Shown: piece by piece, positions 42,544 through 53,716 of the stretch
How the letters are laid out: each line of letters opens with the position of its first letter
Position numbering within the stretch: the first letter of the stretch is position 1
Assembly (NCBI GenBank): GCA_029339195.1
Contig: JAPTJF010000039.1
Location: forward strand, 170,100 to 234,099
Source of the DNA: Micractinium sp. NFX-FRZ
Lineage: Eukaryota > Chlorophyta > Trebouxiophyceae > Chlorellales > Chlorellaceae
Reading direction: 5' to 3'
Length of the DNA: 64,000 bases
Program-made: the position numbers and the translations under genes
The notes under the pieces: model-generated
Databases searched by the model: none
Told to the model about the DNA's origin: nothing
The model's input: only the letters and a program-made list of their open reading frames with translations

Positions 42544-44299
42544 ATGAAGGCCACTCCCGCCCTCCTCGCCTGCCTGGCAGCCCTCCTGCTGGCCGCTCGG
42601 CCCTCTGCCGCCTTGGTGTGCCCTTCCCCCTCGTGCGACCCCTCCGTGAGTGGGTGGGCCGTTGTGGGGTGGGCCGCGTTGTCGTGGGGTGGCCCCACTG
42701 TCCAGCCACTGGCCCAGCAGGACCGCGGCCTGACCGCGGCGGGCAGTACCGCTACTGAGCCCCCTGGCCTGGTGACACCACGGGTGGACGATCCACACAC
42801 TTGCACAGCTTTCTAGTGTCAGCTTGGCCATGCGCGTGCGTGGGGAGTAAGTCGCTGTGCTAGAGGCACGAACTAGAACAACGTACTTATGACCCCCAGC
42901 ACCCCGCTCCCACGCACCATCCAAGAACCCCTCCCTGCTGCCCCCTGCCCTGCCCTTCCACAACCTCCTTGCCCTGCTGTGTGCAGTCCGAGAAGTCCAT
43001 CTCTCCCGGCAACGAAGCAGATCTGGCCCAGCAGCTGGCTACGCGGTACAGCAGCGGCGCCTCCGTCTGCACTGTCGTCAGCCCGGTGAGGCGGGAGCGG
43101 GGGGCGGCAGGTACCATGGTGGGGTGCGTGCCGGTGCATCCAATTGCACTTGCAGGCGTGATCGTGAGCGTAAGTCCCCCCAAGTGTGTGTGCCAATTCC
43201 TCAGCTGACTGTGCACCGACCACCAAGCGGCCCATAGCCCCTGCCCATGGCTGCCAGTGCACGGCTGCCAGTGCGCCACGCGGTAACAACGTTGGCCACC
43301 CAGCGGCAACGCCGGGGCTGCCGTTCGCCGGGTGCCATGTTTTTTTACCTGTCCTGGCTGCTCGTCAGCTCTCTCCTGCTGCCTCCCAGGATCACCCCTG
43401 ACTGCCGTTGCTGCTGCTTTCCCCTCCTTCTTTGCTGGTCCTGTGCAGGTGAAGAGCATCTGTGAGAGCACAGTCGTCACGGTGAGCTGGCTGCCATGCC
43501 AGTGCCTCGTTTGTGCCGGCAACGCCGTCTCCTTTCCCAACCGGGTGCTGCCCACAGCGGCTAGGCCCTCTCCCGAAGGGATGGGGGCCGCACCTCGTGG
43601 GCAGCCACAACCCGGCAGTGCCTGTCCAGTGGCCTTGCGTTAGGTGCCAAATTTGAACAAGGCTCACTTGCAGGCCTTGACCTCATGATGCCGTGTCTGT
43701 CGTTACCTGGCCAACGCAACGGCATGTGCAGCACCGAACCTAGCCAAGCCTCCACCCTGGCCAGCCTCCCACCTCGAGCCCAAACTGCGACCTTGCATCT
43801 TGCGTGCATTGCGTGCAGGTGGTTTCCCCGCTCGTGTGGACTTTCACTGTCGACCTGCAGTGCGGCAGCGACGACCCCTTCACCGCAATTGTGAGGCCCA
43901 CAGCCCCGCCTGCCGGGCCTGCCCTTCTGCCCGCCTGAATGGCATGCCCGTGTGCTCTTCTCGGCCCACAGCGCGTTGCTGCACTGCCGCTGCTCGCTGC
44001 CAAGTTTTTGTTGAGTTGTGCATCAGGTTTGGGCAGAATTATAGAGCGCTGAACTGCTGCTGCTGCTTCTGCTGCTGCTCCACCGGGCAACTGCCGCACA
44101 CTGCCTCTTGAACGCCCCACAGTAGCTCATGCCTTGCCGCCCACTGCTGGCCTCTGAACAAAGGCGTCCCCCATCTAGAATCAACTGAGCCTGTGTTGGA
44201 GTGTGCGCCTTCCCTGTGCAGGCCTCCATCTCCCCCACCCCCTCCGGCCCCATTGGCTTCTTCAGCTTCTACGGCCCCATCAGCCAGGCGCAGTGCTGA
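42544..44299 (+). CDS. Small secreted cysteine-containing protein, unknown function
   Basis: Five exons: 42544-42645, 42987-43085, 43449-43481, 43819-43890, 44222-44299; every intron is phase 0 and the product is 127 aa. A clear signal peptide begins MKATPALLACLAALLLAA, with cleavage likely after ARPSAA. The mature part has six cysteines (VCPSPSC, SVCTVV, KSICES, DLQCGS and a final QAQC), no transmembrane segment and a Gly/Pro-rich end (SGPIGFFSFYGPISQAQC). The even cysteine number and secretion suggest two or three disulphides. I recognise no family. Exon 3 encodes only 11 residues. The model rests on splice phase and an uninterrupted frame, not on homology. Confidence 0.65.
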
Positions 44300-45783
44300 G
44301 CAGGTGCTCCCGGGCACGGTGTGTGCTGAACCGCCGCATGAGCCTCACAAGCATCTGAGAGCTGCAGCAAGGCAAGCGGCGCCTTACAGACGCGGTGCTG
44401 CTCAGCTGGCGCGATTCGCCTGGCTCTTTGTCCAGCCTCGAGCTGCAGCCAAGAGTGGCCAGACGCTCGTCCACAAACATGCCTGTGCCTCACCGCCCGC
44501 AGGCATTTCTCTCATTCCTCCGCTTCTCTGTCAGGACCCCCTCCCACCCCATCACCCACCCCCAACCTTTGCCACTGCCACATTGACTCGTCACGGCCCA
44601 AGAATGATGCTCCGGCTTCCCAGCCTGTGCTCTCACCACTGCACCTGTCTGCCCCTGCCCAGCCGCCATTGACACCGTATCAAAGTTGCTATCACCCGCA
44701 TTCTCCTGAGATTCCGGCCAGCACATTTTGCGGCTGGCAGCCATGCCCCCAACCACCTTCATCCCTCCGCCACATGTCCAGCCAGACGCCATCCTCCATC
44801 CCACTTTCTTACTGTACCCTCGACCCTGTCTGATGTGACAATGAATACTACAAAACGCGGTGTTGAACTGCTCACCGCAACCTGCGAGTCCGTATCAGAG
44901 GGGCAGCTGCATGTGGCTCGCGCCTGCCTGTCAAAGAGTTGATAGGCCGCCGGCAAAAATTGAGGATACTGAGCAGCAGTACACACAGCGGGAGGCAGCG
45001 CCTGAGTAGGTGCAGTGCAAGTCCCATGACGTGCGCGCCAAGGGTGGCCCAGCAGGCAAACGCCGGCGCTCCCTCTGCCGCCCAGCCACCTGGCGCCACG
45101 CAGCAGGCCGTAGGCCTGCCTTCAAGACTCCCTCTCCTGCCGGTGGCCTTACAAAATCATGTCAAGTTCTCCCCGTATCAAACCCTCTGGCCGCGCCCCC
45201 TGCTCTCGCCGTCCGGCCGGGGCCCAGGTGGGCGGTGCCCAGGGAGATGAGCGGGCATGCCGCCAGCATGGCACCTGCATGCGCCACCAGCTCCACAGGT
45301 TTCACTCCAGAGGTGCTTTCACACCGAGGCTCACACCAGGGCAGATCGGCAGCATCATGTCATGGGCCAACCTTGGCAGGCACGGAGCTGTGCGCTGGCT
45401 TGCACTCTTCACGTATGGCCCAGGCCCACCCCGCCGCCGGCCACCGCTCAAAACTGTACGTGCGGCCTGCCCACAGCCTTTCCCTGCGCTTTCCCACCCG
45501 AGTCCTATTTGTCAAGATTCCTTCAAAAACTCGCTACTTTAAAAACGAACCAAGACATGCATCAGATGTAGGAAATGGGCACCACACCGCTTAGTGTCAG
45601 TGCATCAGGTGAGTTGAGCAAGCAGGGCATGAAACAAAGAAGTGACTGCACCCACAGCCAGATGTCTGAAAACTGTTCACCATTTGTACGGGCGCATCGC
45701 CCCTCACACAGACACAAAGACTGTGAAGATTGCGCTGCGTTTGATTTGCTCTTGGGGGGGGCACGCAGCCCCCTGCAGCCTGC
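44300..45783. other. Intergenic, 1.5 kb, nothing recognised
   Basis: This lies between the ends of two convergent genes. Open frames exist (for example 45010-45594 on the plus strand), but none shows splice-linked continuation, family motifs or a signal peptide. TTACA at 45149-45153 could be the poly(A) signal of the MYND gene. Confidence 0.5.
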
Positions 45784-48700
45784 TCACTCAGTCTGAGCTG
45801 CAGCAGCTGCCCCAAGCAAGCGGCACGCCACCTTGTGCTGCCGCCACTTTGCCTTGCTGCAAGCCTCGCTGCAGAAGCGCACCGTGCGGCACCCACTGCA
45901 CAGCCGACCCTTGCCGGCCGCCTCGCTAGCACCGCTCAGGTTGGTGCAGCGCGGGTTGGTGCAGCGCCGCAGCAGCTGCAGCGCTTGCGCACGGCGCAGT
46001 GCCAGATCCCTCCCCGCTTGGCTGGCAGGCTGATAGGGGTTGACGGGATTTGAGCCGTCGCCACTGCTGCCGCAAGCATTCCCACTGCTGCTGCTGCTGC
46101 TGCTGGCGGCGGCTGGAGATACGCCTACACCCCAAGACATCATGCTCTGCCGCTTCAGCCGCTCCGTGGCGCTCTGCACCCTGGCCAGGCACCGATGCAG
46201 CTCCCCGTGCTGTGCATACCCCTCTGGCAGGTGGGGCGCCAGCGTGCGCAGCAGGCCGCCCAGGGCGGTGAGCGCATTGCGTGCGGACATCTGCAGCAGC
46301 AAGCGCAGGCATTGTGTGCACTGCTTGGTTTATTTGTCTTGAAAGGGCACAAGTGGTGGGGCGCCGCATGGCTACAGTGGCACTTGTTATACGATACAGC
46401 ATGCTCGTTATTTCAACATTGAAGAAAAGGCGGTCTGCCTTCCTACAGAGGCTATCCTAGGCCTCACCTCATTCATGAGGTTCGGGCACCTGGCCAGGAT
46501 GCGTACGTTGGCGGCATGGCGCGCTCCCTCTTTGACCAGCCCTTGCAGCAGCGCCTCATGCTGTGCCAGCATGGCGGCCGCGTCAACATCCAGCCCCACA
46601 GCCTCTGTCAGCATGCTCAGCGGCTCGCTGGTGAGAAAGGGGCGGCAGTCGGCATCCTCCTCGTCGTCGGCTGGCGCGTCAGGCAGGAAAGCGGCCCACG
46701 CCTGCAAGGTCGAACCACTTGGTGCGTGAGTCAAGGTGCGACAAACGACAGCATCGGACGCTGCAGGCAGCACCGCAGGATGGCTGGCTCCCCGCACCAC
46801 CTCAAGCTTGACTCCTCGACTGACCTCCAGCTCAGTAGCTGCCAAGGAAGCCAGCAGCTGCGCCACATTCACGCCAGCTGCGGCTCTGGTGCCGCTGGAG
46901 AGCAGCTGCTGCCACAGCGGGCGCAACAGGGGTGGCCCCTGCCTGCCCGGCTTCATCGTGGACAGAAGGAGGCCACAGCTCAAGGGTGCCCATAGCAGCC
47001 CAGCCGGAGCGATAATGGAGTGCAGCGCTTGCAGCGCACTGAGGTGAAGCAGCAGGCTGCACTCCAAGCGCCTGTGGGGGTGAGGAGGCATGGGGAGGGG
47101 AGGGATTGGAGCCAGGACTTAGACAATTTAGGGGAGCAGACTCAACAGCCGGTCTGTGTGACATGATGCAAGGTTCACCCCTATCCACTCGCTCTTTCTG
47201 CTAACCCCCCCGCCCCATTGCCCTTGGCCTCAACCCCAGCCGGAGAGGAAACCCCAGCCTACCTCACCTGGCAAAATGTCCCTCCTCTTGCGCCTCCTGT
47301 GAACACGGCTCTAGCTCCTCTTGGGTGACTGTGGTGCCGTCGCCGCCGATCGGTGTGTGCTTCTGCTGCTGCTGCTGCGCAGGCTTTTGGCAGGCCAGTA
47401 TCAGCGAGGCGGCTTTGTGCAGGCAGAACTGAATGCCCGGCAGCATCTGTGGTGCAGACAGCAGCTCTGCACTGCCAACAGCGCTGCACATGGCGTGCGC
47501 GTAGCGGCAGGTGGTGGTGTGTGCGTGGAGGGCCGCGGTGGCACACTCGGCTGTCCTGCCTGCCCCCGCTGAGGTTCCATCCAGCTCCAGCAGGGTGTAT
47601 GCCAGGCGTGGTGCTAGCACTGCCAGCTGCAGCACGCCGCCAAACCTCTGGGGCTCAGCTGGCGCAGGGTCACCCGGAGCGCCTGGCAGCAGTGCCGCAA
47701 GCCCGCCGGCAGCGGCTATCGCCTGCCCGGCACGCTGCCTGCCGTTGAGCTGAGGCGGTTGGTCGCCAGAGCTGGCGCAAGCCTCCACCTCTGGCATGGG
47801 CAGGTGCGGCAGCAGCGGCGCCAGGCGCAGCACTGCTTCTGCCGCTCGGCAAGCGGCCAGCATGACATCGCTGTCGATGCGCAGTCTTGCTGTGCCTGGG
47901 CTGTACCTGCTCAGATCCATTTTCAAATCCAGGTCTGCCAGGCTGAAGAGGAACTCTGCCCAGCCAGACACAGCGCTGCTCCACGCCTGCGCCAGCTGGC
48001 CCCAGCACAGCGCGCCAAACCCTGTGCAACCGCCGCTGCTGCAGGGGGCGCTGCAACTGCTGGCTGGGCCCGCCGCAGCTGCCACCTCGGCGGCCAGCTT
48101 GTGCAGCAGCGGGAGCCCGCCGGAGCTGCCAAGTTGGCGCAGCAGGAGCATCATGTAGTCCCGCTCCGCGGCAGGGTACTCCCACTGCGACATTTCTCTG
48201 TTGCGGTTGGCTGCTACAGTGGCTTGCACCACTTGGCAGGCGTCCTGCCCAACCACAGCCAGCAGCTGCAGGGCGGCGATCAGCAAGCCGGCCTGCTCGG
48301 GGCTGCCCCTGCCCTCCAGCAGCTGCGGCTGTGCCAGCAGCGCTCCCATCGCCTGCAGCAGGACAGGCGCACCCGCCATCTCAAGCTGCCTCCTCCCGAC
48401 GGCGACGTGCCGGCTGGCGGTCAGCTGCACCGCCTGCTGTAGTGCAGTGAAGCGGCCGGCATCAGCGCACGCCTCTGCCAGCTGCTCGTCAGAAAGCTGC
48501 AGGCCGAAGGCTGCAAACGACATGATGCTGCGCTGCAGGTCCGGCAGCTGCTCTACTGCTGCGGGCAGCTCCTTGTGCAGGCCTGAGAGCAGCAGGCCGT
48601 GCAGGACGCCGATGAGCGCCGGCGGAGGCGCGCGGCTGCCTGCAGCAGCAGCAGCAAGGGGGCATTGGTGGCTGTGCCATGTGGGCGCGGCTGCATGTGT

Positions 48701-49941
48701 GGCTATAGATGCCTTGCACACGGCTGCCGGCGTCGTGAGCTTTCCCAGCAACCCTGAGCAGCGCTCGCTCACCAGACTTGCGCATCCAGACGACTCCGCC
48801 ACCGGACGCAGTCAGCAACCACGTCTGCAGCTTGGGCAGCGTGGGGTGCTGCTCCCGCAACCTGGCTGAGAACGAGGGAGGGGCGGAGGCGGGCGGGGCG
48901 GCTGCCAGGCGGAGGAGGGCGTGTAGCGCGGCGGCGCCAGCGCCCAGCATCTCTGCCCCATCTGGATTGTCGCTGGCCAGGGCAGGGCCGGTGCCGTATA
49001 GCAGGGCGAGGCTCGACGTCTGCAGGCGCAGCGGCAGCCTCCCAACAGGGATGTCTGCACAACAGAGTGGCACGGAGGGCGCAGTGTGGCAAAGGGTGGC
49101 GGGGACGGCAGGGAGGGAAGCAGTCGGGCATGAGCAGCCACCAAGCAGGCAAGCAGTTGCTGCCGGCAGGCGCTGGAGGTTGGTGCGATAGGCAGTGCGG
49201 CAGTGTGGTGACCCAGCCGCGCAAACAGCTGAGCCAATAGGGTTTTAACCCTCTCATTCATTTGGCAGGTTTACCCAGCCTTGCTGCCAGCATTACAGCC
49301 TCCCAACACACCTGCCGCCGCCAGCAGGCACTCCCAGTCCTGGTCAGGAAGCTGTAGCGCCCCTGATGCCAGCAGCGACGCCAGCGCGCTGCACGCCCAG
49401 CTCCCCGCTGCGCACTCATGCACGCCCCAGGTGCCCGACCAGGGCTGCCGCAGCGAGGCGGCGAGATCTGCCAGCCTGTGAGCCAGCCGGGAGAAGGCAC
49501 TGCCGGTGGTCGGGAGGGGTGGGCAGGGAGCAGGGAAAGCAAGTGAGAAAGCAGGGGGTGGCAAGCGGGCTGCAGCAGTGCCGCTTGTTGTGCCTGATCA
49601 TCATGGCAGGCACTGGAGCTGCAGGAGCTGGCACAATCTGGCCTTGGAAGCTTCCCAACCCAAGGTGCCAGCCCGTCCAAGGCTGCTGCTGCACGCGGCT
49701 GCCGCCGCCACCGCTGGCTTATTCACCAGCTGCCTCGACCTCACCCGGCCAGGCTGGGCGGCACGGGCCCTGGCGGCAGCTGGGATGCCTCGCAGCACGC
49801 TGCCAGGTGCGCAGCCAGCTGCAGATCTGCGGCTCGCCGTGCCTCCTGCGTGCTCAGCTCCAGCCCAGGCAGGACCGCCTCCACGGCCTGCCCCACACGC
49901 TCCCACTGAGGCCATGTCGAGGCAGCGGCTACAAGAAGCTT
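45784..49941 (-). CDS. MYND-type zinc-finger protein, helical N-terminal region, 5' end unresolved
   Basis: Exons recognised on the minus strand: 49941-49745, 49499-49312, 49054-48773, 48639-47268, 47071-46825, 46701-46468 and 46290-45784 (TGA); about 1,010 aa so far. The first exon listed begins at an acceptor in phase 0, so an upstream exon with the start codon must lie between 49942 and about 50500; I could not identify it. The only domain is a C-terminal MYND finger: CTNPRC ... CSGCRTVRFCSEAC ... KWRQHKVAC. Before it is a long, Leu/Ala-rich, probably all-helical region and a Ser run. MYND fingers bind proline-rich peptides, and large MYND families are common in chlorophytes; the substrate is unknown. 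The 123-nt intron 46702-46824 is stop-free and a multiple of three, so it may be retained. Confidence 0.8.
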
Positions 49942-50515
49942 CTGAAAGAGAGGCAGCTTGTTCACTTGAGCCTCGCCACACTATGCTGGCGACTTTCCAG
50001 CACTGCCCTCACAGCTGCTGCTCTTTCCAGCACCGCCCTCGCAGCCAAACTTTACTGGCCTGTGACTTGCGGGTGTATGTAACATTAGGGGCAAGGAAAG
50101 AGATACGCATGACGGGTGGAGTGATGAATATCTGGGGGGCTGAGTGGGGGGCTGAGCAGGCGGCAGGCACGGTCAGCTAGCGGCCGGCCGGCCAACCTGC
50201 CCAGGCCCGGCAGGAATGGGCAGCAACGGAAGGGTCGCTATGCAGGAATGAAAGGTCGGACAGGGGACAAAACCGCATGGAGCGCAGGGAGCCGAGGTGC
50301 GCACGGTGCGTCAAAAGGATTGGGCCACGGTGGGTACCGTGGGAACAGCGGGGCGGTCTTGTCAACGCGCCCTCATGCTGCCAGCCGTGCGGCACGCGTG
50401 GGTGGGGCCAGTATCGGCCTCATGCCACTGCTGCCACTGCGGTGGTGCACAAGAGTGCCAGCCGCTGCTGCTGCTGCTGTCTGCTTCAATTGGCAGAGAG
50501 CGAAGATGGACTGAT
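49942..50515. other. Region between MYND 5' end and fasciclin 3' end
   Basis: It should hold the missing first exon and promoter of the MYND gene and the 3' UTR of the fasciclin gene. No exon could be fixed. The element GAGGGCGGTGCTGGAAAG is nearly duplicated near 49998-50035 (minus sense). Confidence 0.4.
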
Positions 50516-52587
50516 TTACTTGGGGATCTGCAGCAGCGGGAGGAACAAGGGAGGACACCAGGTGCAACAGGCGGGTGAGTGATCCCTCATGGGTCGACAG
50601 CAATGGAGGGACAGAGCAGGACAAGAACGGCGTGGGTGGGTGACTGCAGACCCCTGAAACTGCACCACGCTGGCTGCAGCGCCCCATGCCCCTGCAATTC
50701 ACCACAACAGCCTCCGCCACATACGCCTCCCACCCCCCGCTCACCAGCACGCGGTTGATGACGTGCACGTAGGTCTTGCCAACCTTGATGTCGGGCTTGA
50801 TGACCTGTGGAGGAAAGGAGTGGCAGGGCAGGCAGGAGGGGGAGGGGGCAGAAGACGGGTGAGAGGACAGGTGCGCGCAAAGGGGACAGGAGGGCAGGGG
50901 GTGATGTCGCAGCTAGGAAAGCACGGCCAGAAGCGGCGGTGGCGGCGCAGCCAGGGATGGCGCGTGGTGCAGGCAGTGCAGGATTGTAGCGCCCCGCCCA
51001 GCAGCATGCCCACACAGCCACGCGCTGCCCCACAGCCCTGCCCGCCCCCGCGCACTCAGCCTCACCAGAGCGGTGCCGCCGGAGGTGGTGTACAGGCGCA
51101 CGGCGGTCACGCCATGGCGGTGCTTCTTGGTGATCTTCAGCTTGCCGGCGGGGCCCTTCAGCAGGGTCTGGACGGTCTGCGGGTGGGCAATTGGTGGGAG
51201 ATGCGCAGGAGGAGGATTTTGATGAGACGGGGAGAGGGGGGAAGAAATGTGCTGAACAGAAGGGAAGCAGGCAGGTCGGGAGGCAGGTGAGGACGCTGCA
51301 GGCCACGCGCACGCAGGGTGGCGGGAAGGTGCGCAACGCAGCAGCGTGCACGCGCGCCAGCTGGCGGCTGGGTGTGGTGTTGACCTGGCGGATCTTCAGG
51401 GCGGAGCTGGGCACGGGGGCGCCAATCACGTGGTAGGTCAGCACCTGCCAAGGGGAGAGGGGAGGCAAAGGTGGATGAGGTTCGTGGAAAAGGGGCCATG
51501 TGGGCAGCATGCGCGCGGTTGGCAGCGGGAGCGCGCCTTGCATCAGCCTTGTAACAGAGCGGTCCAGCAGCAACGGTCTGCTGATCCCTTTTCGTTCATG
51601 CCAACACCCAACGGCCCGGCCTTACCTTGTTGACCAGGGCGGTGTCCTTCAGCAGGGCCTCGGGGGTGAGCTTCAGGGCCTTGAGCAGGCGCTTGAAGGC
51701 CTTGTCTGCAGGGCACGGGGGCGGGGGCGGGGGGAAGGGCGGGCAAGAGGGGCGAGTCAAAACGGCTAGCAGGCAGGCAGGAATGAACTGGGGCCACACC
51801 AGGCGAGCAGGCAGGCAGGCAATGCTGCGGTCAGCCGATAACCGCCTGTCACGTATGTGATGCCCTGGGTGTGGGCGGCGGGGCAGGGGCGGCAGGCAGG
51901 CAAGCTCTTTCACCGGTGGGGGCAAAGACGGTGGCGGCGAGCTTGGGGTCAGAGAGGGTGGCCAGGATGGAGGGGTCAGCGGCCTTGACGGCAGCCAGCA
52001 GGATGGAGAAGTCCTTGTTGGTGGACACTGCAGGGGAGCAGGGCAGAAGAGGTGAGCGGCAGAAGAGGCACCAGGCGGGTACTATGCGCGCGCGCGTCAC
52101 ATGGTTGGAGGTCCTGCACATGGCGGCCGACGGACCGCCCGCTGGCTCAGGTGCCCGTGCCGATCAAGGCACAGAGCGGGCCGGGGCGTGAGGCACGAAG
52201 TGGAGTGGAGAGATGGTGGGCTTCGCGAACAAAAGGGACTTGGGACGGCACACAACCACGCACAGCGCTCCCCTCCCCACCGGCTTACCCAGCTCGGCGA
52301 CGGTCTTCTGGGCAGACACCTGGGCTGCATGTCAGTTCAGGGGAGGCAACGCAGTCCGCGGTGAAGCGCTGGTAGCGCAAGGGCGATCGCGCATCGGGGC
52401 CAGGCACCATGCATTCGGCCTCCCGTCCATCAATTCAGGCCCGCATGAGATGCAAAGAGACCATGGCAGGCGACGCGCCGCCCGCCACTGGCTGGATGGT
52501 GCTGGTGGGGGTGGCCCCACTTGTCCCTTGCTTACCGGCACCAGACAGGGCCACAAGGGCCACCACCACGAAAGCAATCTTGAACAT
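50516..52587 (-). CDS. Secreted fasciclin (FAS1) domain protein
   Basis: Eight exons on the minus strand: 52587-52536, 52324-52289, 52027-51914, 51705-51626, 51444-51385, 51176-51066, 50804-50745 and a 12-nt last exon 50527-50516 (ATC CCC AAG TAA); 174 aa. Signal peptide MFKIAFVVVALVALSGAAQVSA, then one FAS1 domain: TVAELVSTNKDFSILLAAVK, LSDPKLAATVFAPT (H1 motif), DKAFKRLLKALKLTPEALL, VLTYHVIGAPVPSS (YH motif) and TYVHVINRVLIPK (H2). FAS1 domains mediate cell adhesion or cell-wall/matrix contacts and are abundant in Chlorella-type algae. No GPI-anchor tail is present, so it is probably extracellular. The acceptor of exon 2 was set by frame; using CCCAG|GT instead would break it. Confidence 0.93.
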
Positions 52588-53716
52588 GATGACTTGCGTG
52601 GAGGTCTGGAGAGAACAGAGGGAGAATAACCTCAGGGCCCACATGCCTGGCATCATGTGGCTCAGGAGCTGCGCAAGCTCAGCGCAGCGCAGCATGCTGC
52701 AGCATATGCGAGCTGGCAGGGGCATCCAGCACACATTTCTGCACCACTCTACACAGGAGGCCCACCGTGCATTCAGCCAAGCTGCACTTGCGTCGAGATT
52801 GCACGCAGATTACGTGGGCACCTGCCTGGCGCTGGGCCTATATGCTTGGCCGCACAGCACTGGGCATGGCAATTCAGAAGCATCGCATGTATTTGTGCAG
52901 TACGCATGCTCTCACCCCCAGTCAGACTGCAGTGTGGGCCAGCGTTGCGGCTGCCAGCGTGCAGGGCAATACTAACACACCCTTCCCCCCGCTGACTTGA
53001 TGACATAAAGCACTTTGCCGTGGGGGCAGCGGATGAAGTGGAGTCGGTGGGTATACAGATCGCTGGCTGGCTGGCTGGCTAATGAGGGGCGGTGGGGCGG
53101 TGCTGCAGCAGCGGGGGCCGCCACCGGTGCACCCTGCTTGCATCACGTGGCCGCCGCTCCCCGCTGCCCCCGTCTGCGTCGTTCCTTGCTGGCAGCAGAA
53201 GCAGAGGTCCCTGGAACTGGGCAGTGCAGCATCCTCTGAGATACCTTCTTCTCAGCGCCGCTGCCGGTGTGCCAAAACAGAGAAGGCCAGAGCACGGCCA
53301 CGTGTCGCCATCTATGCATGCTCCTGCACCTCTGTTCGCAGCACGTTATACCATGTCTTGCTGGCTGGCAAAAGACTGGCTGCCCCGTCGTCCGCTTGGC
53401 GTAAGCTTGGCCCCACCCTGCTTGCCCTCAGGCCCCCGGCTCCACGTGGTGCGCCCACCACAGGGCCCCAAAACTTGGAGAGTGCCCTGCTCACACTCCC
53501 GGGTATGGTTATGCGCAGTGTGTTGTGTGCGCTGCTGTGTGTGGTTGTTTTGTCGGCGGCCCCCCTATTACATGGCAGGACAATAACAAGGATGAGCGGG
53601 CGGTGCGGCAGGCAGCCGGCCATCGTGCAGAGGGCGCAAGCATGCGGGGCGGGCCACGGGCGGCAGCAGCGTGCCCACCAGTCGCCTGCACCGCCGCTTC
53701 TGCCAACACATCTCAG
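52588..53716. other. Promoter of the fasciclin gene and 3' flank of the BTB gene
   Basis: About 1.1 kb with no exon recognised. A run of GCTGGCTGGCTGGCTGGCTAA lies at 53063-53083. TTACA at 53568-53572 reads TGTAA for the BTB gene. Confidence 0.45.
53568..53572 (-). terminator. Candidate TGTAA poly(A) signal of the BTB/T1 gene
   Basis: TGTAA in the sense of the minus strand, 145 bp after the stop codon, a typical distance. Confidence 0.55.

Noticed and set aside
45010..45594. Open frame between the secreted-protein and MYND genes
   Set aside because: There are no splice partners, no domain and no signal; long open frames are common by chance in GC-rich DNA.
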